From Botryotinia globosa (taxonomy: Eukaryota; Ascomycota; Leotiomycetes; Helotiales; Sclerotiniaceae): 64,000 bases of DNA. The notes under the pieces are model-generated. The model did not search any database. It was not told where the DNA came from and saw only the letters and a program-made list of their open reading frames with translations. Shown here one piece after another: positions 46,310 to 57,360 of this stretch (positions within the stretch are counted from its first letter, which is position 1; the number at the start of each line of letters is the position of its first letter). The translations under genes were made by a program, and so were the position numbers. The stretch covers positions 1,736,001-1,800,000 of the forward strand of contig RCSZ01000012.1 in assembly GCA_014898425.1 (NCBI GenBank). The letters are read 5' to 3'.

Positions 46310-48821
46310 ATGATTTACACAATTCTGAATTAGAGTAGTGCCGATAATGATGAAAATGGAACAATCACGACATGTTATGAATGTAGTGATTATGTACTGC
46401 CCACTACAAGCTTCATAGCAAGTGCGTTGAAATTATGCACAGGCACAGAGAGAAATTGGCGCCAACGATGACGAAATAATGAAAATTTAGGGGGGCCTTT
46501 TTCTAAAGGCTTGTTGTATATTTGACATGTGGACATGAGGGTTTGGTGGTTTGTGGCGGCGATTGATTGGAAGATAGTGTTGGACATCTGTCTTCTCATT
46601 GTCATTGAGTAAGCTGTTGCCACTACCTTGAGAGACTGTATGGGTTGTCCGTACAAAGAGAGTATAGCTCGACCACAAGTTCAGGGACCACATATTGGGC
46701 AATATTTGTGTCGACAATCATAGCTATAGTCATGCCGTGGTGAGTGGGTGCTAGCAAATCGTCCATAGCTACGACTGCCGGGCATACGAAACTTGTTCTG
46801 AATATCGCGCGGATCATTGTAAGAAGCACAATCCTTTGCATGGAGATATTCCAGAGTGGCATATGTGTAGAACGACGGGCAGACAAAACTTATACGTCTA
46901 GCCCATTGTGTTTCACAGTGTTGCTTCTGTCCTCTCCGCTGGCTACTCGAGGTACGTACGGAGATTCAGGAGTGACTAGCTCGCCGTTTCCTTGTAAGTT
47001 ATCGTATGGAGCTGATCTTTTGTTGATCAACAAAAGCTTTTCCCCGCATTCTAGAAGTAGCCCAAAATCATGCATAAAAGTCAGAAAATAGTGTATATCC
47101 CCATAGAGTATGATTTGGACAAACATTTGTAAAATCTGTTTGGGTACGAGAATGGCTCTCTTTGTATCTTGATGCTAATTCTTTGTCAGGCTTGTATCGA
47201 ATCGAACATTGAATCTTCACCCCCTATTCTTTTAATTTTTCCAACAAGGAATCTTGCTCTCAACGTCGGTACGCAATACGCACCCGTTCAAGCCGAAATC
47301 ACTAGTTCATATATCATCTAACCCCTGCAATGTTCTCGAATATTTGACAGCTCCACTTGGGCCGGGCCCAAACCAAGGACTGAGTTGCATTGATATATTT
47401 CGACCCAGATTTATCTGCAATTGATTTAGCTTCAATCTCAATGACATGCTGTGCATTTTCATGCAGCAACCGGTTCTTAAATCGGCGAGAGGGGTGATTG
47501 AGGGTCAGCCCTAGGATTCCCCAGCCTCAATGGTGAGCTGTTTATCCTAGATCTAAGGCTTTACTTCGTCCAACTCGCTATGCCAAAGGAGGAAGGAAGC
47601 CTGATACCCAGCCTTAAGTATCTCTTGAACACCGTTGAGTGTGAATGCATCGCAGGTTCGCATCGAGATGCTCGATTGTTTCCTGTCGGGCCAAATTTCC
47701 GAAACAACATGGGTAAATCCCCAAAGAGTGGAATATTGGACATATCCTGCCTGTGTCGATCAAAGCTTAGCATATTGTGCCACTGATATTTTTTTTTACC
47801 TAAACAATGAGATAATTGGAAGGGGGTATTTTCTTCCCCCCCATTGATAGAAGCTGAGAAGGAAGAGAAGGTCGACCCGAAGCTCCGATTATGATGCAAC
47901 TGCGGGATGGCGTGCGTCGGAACTGTCTTGGTGTAAAAAAGGTAAACGAGTTCAGCTGCCCAGTACCTACCTACCTTCCTGTCGCTCAAATGTTGAATGT
48001 TGCCAAAAGATGAAAGTTGTTAATTTATATCTTCCTATAAATAATAAGTGTCTCGGAAGATTTAACCAATAACGAAAGGGCCGCGTGTATTCAATGAATA
48101 TATGCTCAAAGGCAAATTGAGAGGGAGATGAAGGTTCTTGGTAATCTTGGGATGAGATCCACATGTTGCCACGATTTGTCCACCAAAACGCTCAGCCATT
48201 TCATCTCATTTACGCCTGTGTTGGTGAAATCTCCTTGGACCTTGGTTGATGTTGTTTTGGGTGTCTCGGGGGGGAGGGGAAGGGGAAGGGGGAGAGGGAG
48301 AGGGAGAGGAAGAGGGAGAGGGAGAGGGAGAGGGAGAGGGAGAGGGTGAGGGAGAGGGAGAGGAAGAGGGAGAGGGTGAGGGGGGTCTTTCAGTGAATCA
48401 TATTATCAGGGGAAGAGGAAAAAAAGGGAAAAAAAAGTAGAACAGGGGGAATGAGTGAATAAGTTCAAAAAAATAAAAAATAGTAACCTTATGCCGTACG
48501 GAGTACTGATACTCTACATATTAACTACTTTCGGTTTGCTCGCGAGTCACGATTTGGTAAACATACTCCTTTCTTTCATTCATTCTTTCTTTTTACTTGT
48601 TGCTGTGTAATAAACTCTTTCTTGAATCGTATCGTGGTCGAAAGTAGGAGGGGAATATCACCACACCCAAAAAGTAATTAAAGGCTTAATAAATCATCCT
48701 GTTCTGTTCTGCGAGGCACCACACACACATCTACATCCATCCTCATCATTCCAAGGAAAATCATCCCGCCACAAGCCTGCAGGATATCCAACCCTCGGAA
48801 ACCTATCATCTCAAGACCACC
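46310..48821. other. Intergenic region with a G-rich purine tract
   Basis: No supported gene in 2.5 kb. Minus-strand frames at 46390-47126 overlap in three phases and look non-coding. One 95-codon open stretch ending CRHKYCPICG (about 46690-46980) has a zinc-finger-like end but no start or splice partner. The right half is the promoter and long leader of the Sel1-repeat gene, with the purine tract at 48268-48386 and pyrimidine-rich sequence at 48690-48800. Confidence 0.5.
48268..48386 (+). repeat. G-rich polypurine tract, mainly GGGAGA repeats
   Basis: About 119 bases with almost no pyrimidine on the plus strand, made of GGGAGA/GGAAGA units after an initial GGGGGGG AGGGGA run. Many GGG runs separated by 2-4 bases make a G-quadruplex possible on the plus strand and H-DNA possible for the mirror-symmetric parts. 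It lies about 440 bp upstream of the ATG at 48822. Confidence 0.9.
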
Positions 48822-51800
48822 ATGTCATATTACAACGGCGCTTACGATGATGGCAATGACGAGACACATGGGGAATATCAACCTGCTCGAGCCGGCTGGA
48901 AACAATCTTCACCAACTGGACAAGGTACGTTTTCATTATTTTATATTACAATCTACTGCAACACCAATATCAATATCAATATCAATATCAATATCAATAT
49001 CAATATCAATATCAATATCAATATCAACATCGGATAAAGAATACAAAGAGGGTTTACGTTTACGGTATTCAAACCAAGCGGCATCAAATTCGGGAGGGAG
49101 TTAAATAAAGAAAAAAAAAGTATAATCGATTATTACCAGATGTGCCCTTGTAGAGCTCATCCAGGAGGGGGGCGCATGGCATGGCATAGTCGCAAGCTTG
49201 CGTTCCGCTGATGTCCGGCTGTGACACTACGTACATAGTAATCCTACATCGCAGCCCAGCTAGCACTCACAGCTTTCTTATTTCTATTTCTCTTTCTATT
49301 TCCATCTCTATCTCTATCTCTCTGCGATTCACTCATCAGATTCACAACATCTGCCACGACTTGACTGTCGCAAATTTTGGGCCATTTTCATAAACATTTT
49401 GGAATCTCGCTGATAATCTTATTCGACTCTAGACGCATACCAGCCTCCTCCTCGCGGTGCCAGTCTCAATAATTCTACAACTTCAAATTCCAATAACAAT
49501 ATGAACGGTTATGGTGGGGGGTATCAACAGAACCCCAATCTGGGGGCGACCTTCTATCCAGGAGGCGGGGACGACTTCTACATGCCTGCTACTAACGTAG
49601 TGTCTCCAATGCCACAAAGGTACGGTTTCATTTTCATTGTTCCCTATTGTGTGCCATTCTGCCACTTTCATCCGACAAACAATGATGTGGGATGAACGCC
49701 CATTAATGAAAAGTATAGAATCATGCCAGAGGTTCCACATAATATGCAAGATAATCTTGCAAATCTGGAGTTGAATTCAGATGGACGAGTAAGCTCACAT
49801 TCAAGTGTTTCTAGTCAATCAATGTATAATGACAATTCACAGTACACCAGTGAATCGCCGAGGTCGAGTTATAGTAATCGAAATAGCGGCCCGGGCTACA
49901 CAGCGAACTACGAACATACAAATGCCGCTATATACCAGAATTTGAAGGGGCCTTATGGTGCGCCACGAGTCCAGCCTGACTCCCCTAGGTTTTCACCATT
50001 TCCAAAACCTCGAAACGCAGGTCAGAATGTCCCTTTGTCGGATGAAGATAAAGAGGAAGTTCTGGAGAGAGCTAGACCCATGGTTTTGAAGTCTAGCGAC
50101 CCAGAGATGCAGTTGGCATGGGCTCAGGATGCGTTGTCTTGGGTAGAGGTAGCCAGTTCTACTTACGAGCGAAAGAACGACGACTCGCGAGCCCCAACGC
50201 CCAAGATTGAACATCAATTACGAGTTGATGCTATAAGCATTGTCAACTTTCTCGCAGAACAGCAACATCCAAAGGCAGAATTTATGAAGGCGATGTGGCT
50301 AGAGTTTGGTAAATTTGGGTATCGAATGGATAAAAAGGAATCGTTCCAGGGCTACCAGCGAGCTGCACAAAAAGGATATGCTCGAGCAGAATACCGCATC
50401 GGAATGCAGTTCGAGAATACGATGAACCCTACCAAGGCCGTTGAACACTATCAAAGGGGTGTATACTTGAAGGACTCCGCGGCAAACTATAGGCTAGGAA
50501 TGGCTACCTTACTCGGTCAATGTGGCATGCAACAAGATTTTGCAAGAGGTATAGATCTGATACAATTTGCAGCCGATACGGCGGACGAGAATGCCCCTCA
50601 AGGTGCCTACGTTTATGGAATGTTACTCGCTAGAGAGTTGCCAAACATTACCATGCCTGATGAATATTTACCGTATGATTTGAACGAAGCCAAAATGTTC
50701 GTAGAAAAGGCCGCTTATCTCGGATTTGCCAAAGCACAACTCAAGATGGCTCAAGCTTACGAACTTTGTCTGTTTGGCTGCGAATTCGACCCTGCACTTT
50801 CTTTGCATTATAACGCCCTTGCTGCCCGACAAGGAGAGCCCGAAGCCGATATGGCCATCAGTAAATGGTTCCTTTGTGGTTATGAGGGTATTTTTGAGAA
50901 GAATGAAGAGTTGGCTTATACATATGCGCAACGTGCGGCTGAGACAGAAATGGCTACAGCTGAGTTCGCTATGGGTTACTTCTATGAAATTGGAATGTAT
51001 GTCAAGAAAAATCTTGAAATAGCTTCACAGTGGTATGACAAGGCTGCCAAGCACGGCAACCAAGATGCTCTTGGAAGAATCGATAGCATCAGAGCGAACC
51101 ACTCGCTTTCCAAGGGTGACCATGGAGCGGCGATTCAACGTATCAAGTCAACGCACGGCTCTCGAAGAGGGGCCAGGCCGGAGAGATTTACGCAAGCTAA
51201 TGCTCCACCAATGCCAACTATGGCAGAAGATTACTCCTCACCAACTCCTCCCGTGCACAGTCAAAAACCTAAGGTTAAAAAGGGTGCACCTGCGGGTATT
51301 CGTCCAATATCCATTGCACCATATCCAGAGGAGGACTACAGTCCTGGTAGTCGCGGTAATGGTAACCCTCCCAGATCTCCGAGATATCTTCAACAAGATG
51401 GACTGCGACCATCAACCTCAAGTTCGAACCCAGCATCAGATCGACCATCTTCTGCTTTTGGTATTCGCTCCCAGCAACAACCACCTCATTTGGGAATTAC
51501 CCATCAAAACACAGAGCCTATACGATCATCATCTCCAATGGGTCAAATGCCTTCACAGGGTCGCAATCCATCGCCCAACCACGCTCCAAACATTCCTCCA
51601 ATGAGCTTCGAATCTGGTTATCAGAACCCACAGCAGAGACCTCCAACTTCTGGATCAAGGCCTGGAACTGCACAATCCGTCCAGTCGTTTCAGTCTCAAC
51701 AATCTGCATATGGTTCCAGACCGGGACCTGGCCAGAACGTCTTACCACCACGAGGCGCTTCCATAACACCAGTTTCGGCTGCTTCCTCTACAACAAGCAG

Positions 51801-52048
51801 AAAACCAATTGGTAACCCAATGTCTCCGCAAGACTCGAGACAACCCTCTGTCTCGTCAGCTTCTACTACTCCTGCTCCTACTCCGGTTTCAGCTCCACCA
51901 AAACCATCTGCTCCTGCTAAGAAGGGACCTGCCACTTTTGAGGAAATGGGTATTCCACAAACCAAGAGTGAAGGAGACTGTGTAAGTTTAAAATTCACTA
52001 TAGCTTTGTTTGGCACGGTCACTAATAATTTTGCAGGTCGTTATGTAA
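48822..52048 (+). CDS. Chitin-synthase activator, Chs4/Skt5-like Sel1-repeat protein with CAAX box
   Basis: Sel1-repeat scaffold of the type that activates and localises chitin synthase III at sites of polarised wall growth. Exons 48822-48924, 49433-49619, 49719-51981 and 52037-52048; introns 508, 99 and 55 nt; 854 residues. The N-terminal 270 residues are disordered (Asn, Ser, Tyr, Pro). Sel1-type helical repeats run about residues 285-560 (AQKGYARAEYRIG, DSAANYRLGMA, AAYLGFAKAQLKMA, ARQGEPEADMAISKW, AAETEMATAEFAMGYF, AAKHGNQDALGRI). A long Pro/Ser/Gln-rich tail follows. The last exon is only GTC GTT ATG TAA, so the protein ends GDCVVM, a CAAX box like the CVIM-type end of yeast Chs4, predicting farnesylation and membrane attachment. 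Without that splice the frame would run to 52125 and lose the CAAX box. Confidence 0.92.
48965..49026 (+). repeat. Hexanucleotide microsatellite (ATCAAT)n inside intron 1 of the Chs4-like gene
   Basis: About ten uninterrupted copies of CAATAT/ATCAAT start 40 nt after the donor site. A second, pyrimidine-rich simple repeat (TCTATT/CTATCT) lies at about 49270-49322 in the same intron. Together they account for part of the unusual 508-nt length. Confidence 0.92.
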
Positions 52049-53634
52049 CTGCGCTTTATAGTTCCATGGGATTGGAATTTGGGAGGGATTTATATAGCAT
52101 GATCATTTGCGAAACAGCATTGTGAATACTTTTTTTTTGATTAGAGCATGAGTCTTTGCGCATATATAAATTGGGTGCGTGCATAGCATAGCATATACTT
52201 GAGTAATATGCATTTCGTTCGATTTGGGCATAGTTTGGGCCTTGCAATGTGTAATAGATTTAGGTTTCTATAGTAAGTAAAGATGGAAGATTTCTGATGG
52301 GTGCAGGTGATATCTGGGTGGCTGGAAAAGGGGATTACAGATAGGATTTGAACTAGGAAGCGACGCATTTCTTAGTAGAAATAATATGATACCCTTTACA
52401 TAAGAACCTTGGTATTCTATCTATCTTGCTTTCTCTCTTTTTTGTTTTTCGTTTCTCATTGGAAAGATAATATTTTCTATTCTTTCTTATTGGCTTAAGT
52501 GAAGTGAAGTGAAGTGAAGTAAGAAGTGAAGTGTGAAATGATACATGAGTGGATTGGGGTTAGCGTGGATTGGAAAAGACGAAATTTGAATCGACTTGAG
52601 TTGAGTTGACTTTTCCTTATACATTTTATCTAATACTTTACTACTACAATATACGAACACCATCGTGTCTCTATATGCTATGAAGTTTGAAGTTCAGATT
52701 GGAATCCTTTGAATATATGTATTTTCTCTTGTGGTCGGTCTTGTAAGGTACGGATTGATAGATACTCTTTCTTGATTTGATTTGATTTGATTTGGTATTA
52801 TATGCACGCACGCACGCACGCATACTTAGGTACGCAGTGTCGCTATATCTTTCTCGTCTTTCTTTCGGTTTCAGAAGGGGGTTGGAGTGGATAGTGGAGA
52901 AGAGAGAGAGAGATTCAATGCGCATCTCCATTCTCTTTTCCGCTATCATTGGGGTTTGAAGATTGATACATTGGAATTTGTTTTTGTTCTTGTGGCGGCG
53001 CTTTTGTTGTCTTGAGGTTGTTTGGTTGAGGTTGAGGTGGTGTGGTGAGTTTGTGTTTTACAGTCTCTGAGGGAAAGAGAGAGGAAGAGTGCGAGAGAGG
53101 AGAGAGAGAGAGGGAAGGAAGGAGATTCAATGCGCATTTCTATTCTTTTTATGGGATTCGATTGACTGTCGATTGTTGATACGTTGGAATTCGTTTTCAT
53201 TCTCGTTGCGGTTACGTTTGTGGTTTTGAGGTTGTGGGGTTGAGATTTGAAAGAGATTTATTGAGACTTTCGAGGGGGAGCTGAAAATTCACGTCAGCCC
53301 GTACTTTGAGAGAAATCTTCATTCATTTAATGATTATTTTCCATAAAGTTGTATTGATTTTGTGGTCATTATCTTGCACGATTCTGGCACAGTGGCGTCA
53401 GTCGACTTGTCGGTGCAAGAGGAATTGAAGTGGGAGTTGTCTGTCTCTTCTGCCTTCTTTTTCTTCGAGAAAGTTGAGGCAGGTGGATTCACAAAACGTT
53501 TACATCTCTCATTTACAATCAATACGAACACAAATACTCGTCAATCATCTTCACGACTCGACCAGATCAGATACCAAGCACCTTATTTACCAAGACTTTC
53601 GATTCTCAAACAACACTCTAAAATAACCTTCACT
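52049..53634. other. Intergenic region dense in simple repeats
   Basis: No gene supported in 1.6 kb. Contains GTGAA repeats (52500-52527), TTGAT repeats (about 52774-52793), GCAC repeats (about 52804-52820), GA-rich runs, and a roughly 212-bp degenerate tandem duplication. The end forms the upstream region of the HOP2-like gene. Confidence 0.6.
52912..53290. repeat. Degenerate tandem duplication, period about 212 bp
   Basis: Copy 1 starts at 52912 and copy 2 at 53124, both with GATTCAATGCGCAT after a GAGAGA run. Each continues with a CATTCT/TATTCT block, then GATTGATACATTGGAAT or GTTGATACGTTGGAAT, a TTG/TTC-rich block, TTGAGGTTG, and a GAC/CAG-CTTTCGAGGG or TCTCTGAGGG end. Copy 2 is shorter at its right end. 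Confidence 0.75.
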
Positions 53635-54750
53635 ATGCCACCCAAACGCAAAAAGTCTCTCGTTGAGTCCTCAACCGAATCTCCCACTCCAGATGACAAT
53701 TTCGACGTCGCATCCGTTGCATCTATACCTTCTACCGCATCCGCTACACCCGTTAAACCCAAGGCTAAGAAGCCTAAAGTCGAGAAAGGAGAAAAGGTCG
53801 AGAAAGTTAAAGCTCCGCCTAAAACCAAAGCTTCTATTAAAGAAAAGGTCCCTCTTAAAGATAAAGAGGTGAAAGGAAAGGGGTTGGCGAAGGAAATAAA
53901 GGAGACGAAGGATATCAAGGAGGCGAAAGACACTAAAGTTATAGGTAAAGATGGCAAGGAGAAAGTGAAAGCCGTGACGGGTGATGAGGCACAAGATGTC
54001 TTATTGGAGTATCTGTGTAGGGAGAATAGACCTTTTAGTGCGGGTGATATCAGTGGAAATTTACACGGGAAGGTACGTATTTTTCTCTAATTTCGTCTCG
54101 TCTATCTCGTCTCAGTACCTCATCCCATCCTATGTCATCTCACATTCCCCTTTAATTCTTTTCATGTCATACTCCGTCCCTCCCATCATAGATGATCCGA
54201 ATACTAACAACCAACGCCCCATCAGGTAACCAAAACCCTCACCGACAAACTCCTCAAAGAACTCTGCAACTCCGGTCTCATTAATGGAAAAGGTACGAAT
54301 GGCGATGGGAAAGGTTCACAGTGGGTATACTGGGCCCTTCAAGATCCCAACTCTTCTCTCTCTCCCGAACAACTGGCAAACATGGATTCTCAGATCCAAG
54401 ATCTGCAGGGGAGATTGCCAGAATTGAAAATGGATGCGAGGAAATTGAATATACAACTTGCGGGGATGAAAAAGGAAATGGGGGTTCAGGAATTGAAAGG
54501 TGAGATTGAGAGATTGGAAGAGGGGAAGAGAGAGAAGGAAGAGAGGTTGAGGGAGTTGAGGGAGAGAAAGGAGGTTGTGAGGAAGGAGGAGGTGGAGAGG
54601 GTGGAGAGGGAATTTGTTTATTGGGGAAAGATGAAGGGGGTTAGGAAGAGAGGATTTGAAGCGGTGGAGGGAATGTTGTTGGAGGGCATGTCGAGGGAAG
54701 ACATTTGGGAGAAGGCGGGGATTGAGGGGGAAGGGGAGGGGGAGTTGTGA
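53635..54750 (+). CDS. HOP2: Meiotic homologous-pairing protein 2-like (TBPIP/Hop2)
   Basis: Hop2 works with Mnd1 and Dmc1/Rad51 to promote correct homologue pairing and strand invasion in meiosis. Exons 53635-54072 and 54226-54750, with a 153-nt phase-0 intron (GTACGT to CATCAG), give 320 residues. The N-terminal 110 residues are a Lys/Pro-rich, disordered extension (KPKAKKPKVEKGEK), longer than in yeast or animals. The TBPIP winged helix follows (about 115-195): DEAQDVLLEYLCRENRPFS, GNLHGKVTKTLTDKLLKELC, GKGSQWVYWALQDPN. A coiled coil rich in Glu, Lys and Arg occupies about 205-285 (LQGRLPELKMDARKLN, EIERLEEGKREKEERL). The C-terminus, MLEGMSREDIWEKAGIE, resembles the end of other family members. 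The start is the first ATG; an in-frame upstream GTG/ATG-like extension to 53362 lacks family features. Confidence 0.9.
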
Positions 54751-55121
54751 TTTGAGAGTGGATCGCATGCTCAAGAGATAAAGGGGATATTTGCTTGTTG
54801 GTTTGCTTAAAGGTAGACCTGGGAACGGTTATAGGATGCGCATAGAGACCAGAATGCTTTATTCAGAAAATCAATGAGGAAACCAGGATTGGGAATATTA
54901 AATGGCATCTATGGTTCATGAACTCGATAGTGTCTAATACAAAGCTAATTTTAGAGTCGCTGCTGCACACATATGAAGCAAAGATAGGAGGTCAATCTTC
55001 ATATCGAAGGCAGAAGGAGGGATGATGTCGTCAAATCGTGATCGTTCATTCCCCATACATTCACCAAACAAAATATCAATACCAGTAAAGTTGGAAAGAG
55101 TGATCGAGACAAATCTTCTAA
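54751..55121. other. Intergenic, between HOP2 and the transposon
   Basis: Short ordinary-composition stretch with no gene; the Hop2 3' UTR is expected here. AT content rises sharply only after about 55260, inside the transposon. Confidence 0.6.
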
Positions 55122-55123
55122 TA

Positions 55124-55210
55124 GTCGGCTCTTATAAACGGCAGACTAGTTCCTAGTCGGGGAAAGCGAATATCCTTGGAAAGCGAATTGTCCTTGCTCA
55201 ACAATAGAAT
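55124..55210 (+). repeat. Left terminal inverted repeat of the large element
   Basis: About 87 bp matching 60094-60188 in reverse complement with scattered C/T and A/G transitions and a 6-9-bp length difference at AGTCGGG versus ACCTAGGTAGTCAGA. Most differences are transitions, as expected for RIP or deamination. Confidence 0.9.
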
Positions 55211-55440
55211 AAGTCGAATACCCACCCCACTTTCGGGCCACCCCTTTTTCAGGCCACCTCAAAAATTTATATTATATAATATTAAAACATTAATTATTCA
55301 ACCACTATTTAGTATTATAATAAATATTTGAAGACATACATTTATTATTATTATTAGAATATTCTATATTAATTTTACAATCTTTTGTTTTAATTTATAT
55401 CTTTTTGATATCTTTATGTCGGGATAGGGATCATGTGACC

Positions 55441-55462
55441 GCACTAGCGCTTGCGCTAGTGC
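55441..55462. repeat. Perfect 10-bp-arm palindrome in the AT-rich region
   Basis: Arms GCACTAGCGC and GCGCTAGTGC separated by TT. It is a GC-rich island, with GATCATGTGACC just before it, within the otherwise AT-rich element, so it is either unaltered or recently inserted sequence. Confidence 0.9.
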
Positions 55463-56074
55463 CTCGGCACTACAAGTATGAACGTTTCGTAGCCCTAGCT
55501 TTTAGAACCTTAAGCAATATTATAACAGTGTGAACCATAGTACTATATTGTCTTCACCATCCCCATGGTGATACAAACACTTTAATTTTAAAAAACTTTG
55601 AGTTTAAATTAGTTTTATTTTACATTTTTTTAAAAAATAGTTTATTTTCTTTTATATTCTATTTATTTTATTTAAAGTTTCGATTATATAAATTGATAGT
55701 CTTTAATATCAAATCTTTTAATAATCTTTTGAAAAAATTAATAACATATATAAATATCTATTTTTTCATTTTGAATCATTATATATATATCTTTTTAAAT
55801 TATTAATCTTTTTGAATATTTTAAAAACTAAAATTATAGATTCCTTATTTTAATAATATATAAAATTATTATTGAAAATTAAGTTTTAGTTTTTAATCTT
55901 TTTATTATTATTTTTAAATAATAATTGAAATTTTACCTCTTTGATATTCTTGCTATTTGTAAGGGCTGAAGTTATAGATATACAAAAAAGTTGATTTGTT
56001 TAGTCTAAAATTCGATCTAAGTGATATAATTGATTAAAATCTTCGTATATAACATTCTTGATATTGTGATTATA

Positions 56075-56365
56075 GTATTTAAGCTTTTCTAATGAAATTA
56101 TTTAAATTAGTTTATCCAAGTTAATTTGAATTAAAAGAAAAAAAGAAAAAGTGATAATTATATATATAAAAAATTAAAGGCTTTTAAATAATATAATTTT
56201 TATAATATTAATTTCAAAATTAAGATTTTTTTAAAAATTAAAATTTTAATAATATATAAAGCTAAAGTTTATATAAGTAATTGAAAAAGATTTTTATTGA
56301 GTGTAATGAGTCTAATATTAATAAAAATTATTTTAATATTATAGCTTTCGTATTTTAGTAGTATT
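56075..56365. repeat. Inverted partial copy of 57609-57895
   Basis: Matching landmarks in order: AATGAAATTATTTAAATTAG, TTAATTTGAATTAAA, AAATAATATAATTT, TATATAAGTAATTGAAA, CTAATATTAATAAAAAT and ATAGCTTTCGT. The reverse complement of 57609-57895 has the same landmarks in the same order with many transition differences. Confidence 0.75.
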
Positions 56366-56904
56366 ATAAGCGAAACTTTGTACTGGTTACGTGGCCTACT
56401 TTTGCAGCTAGTATTTATAGCCCTTTTCCTTATAGCTTAGAAATGATAATCAATTTCCATCTATCAAATTTCTAATATGTTTTGTAAAGCGCTATATAAA
56501 ACCTCCCTTTCCTTTTCTCTATTCGAAGTAATATACTATATAGAAGAACTTGGTTATATTGAACTGAGATTTTCAATCAATCAAATCCAATATATCTAAG
56601 ATTCTGATATAAAAAATAATGGCCTAAGCTTTCTAACCAAAATTTATATTCGATTTTAATTCCAAATCCTAATATTTTCGAAAAAAATTATATAATTAAA
56701 GTGAATTATGCTTATTAATCAAAAAAAAAAGCTTATTCAGTTAAATTTATTATCAAAATTTACACCGGATTTATAAAAAAAATGTTCGGTATATCAATAT
56801 ATTTAAAAAATCTAATATTACTATATAAAAAGTATTTAAATAAGGAAATTATTTCAGTATATTTAAGATTTCGATATATCTCAGTCCGATATAGTCAAGT
56901 TTTT

Positions 56905-57255
56905 CTATCCCCTATACTACTGAGAATAGGCTCCCTTGTTTAATAGAGTTTTATTGATCAATTAGATTATCAAGATTCCTTGAATTTAATTCAATATTTA
57001 CATTTATTTTTTGATATAAAATTCAATCAATATTTTTTCTATATCAAAACTTCTAATATAATAATATATATTAAATCTCAATCTTTTCTTTTTTTTGAAA
57101 TTATAAAAAATCGATATTTGAAATCAAGATTTAATAATATAAAAAATATAATTGAAAATCCATTAAAATAGTCATTCTATTCAATAAGGCTTTATTATTC
57201 AGAATATATTGTATGAACCACTTTTGAAGTTCATTCTCAGTGGTATAGGGGATAG
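56905..57255. mobile_element. Small nested TIR element (MITE-like), 351 bp
   Basis: Terminal inverted repeats of about 23 bp, 56905-56927 and 57233-57255, with core CTATCCCCTATAC and ACTGAGAAT. The ends TCCCC...GGGGA are flanked by TA on both sides. There is no coding capacity; the largest frame is 63 AT-rich codons. Confidence 0.75.
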
Positions 57256-57360
57256 TAACTTTCCTACGATATATGCGAAGGACTACTCTATGACCCTATC
57301 ACCTTCTACTCTTTTATAGTATAATTAATAATCTAATGTAAAAGTGATCTACTTAACTAT

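Noticed and set aside
46390..47126. Possible decayed gene with a CRHKYCPICG end on the minus strand
   Set aside because: Pieces lie in three overlapping phases with no consistent order, no start and no recognisable family; one zinc-finger-like word is not enough.
47561..47989. 142-codon minus-strand open frame
   Set aside because: Composition and lack of motifs or splice partners suggest chance; it overlaps plus-strand frames of similar quality.
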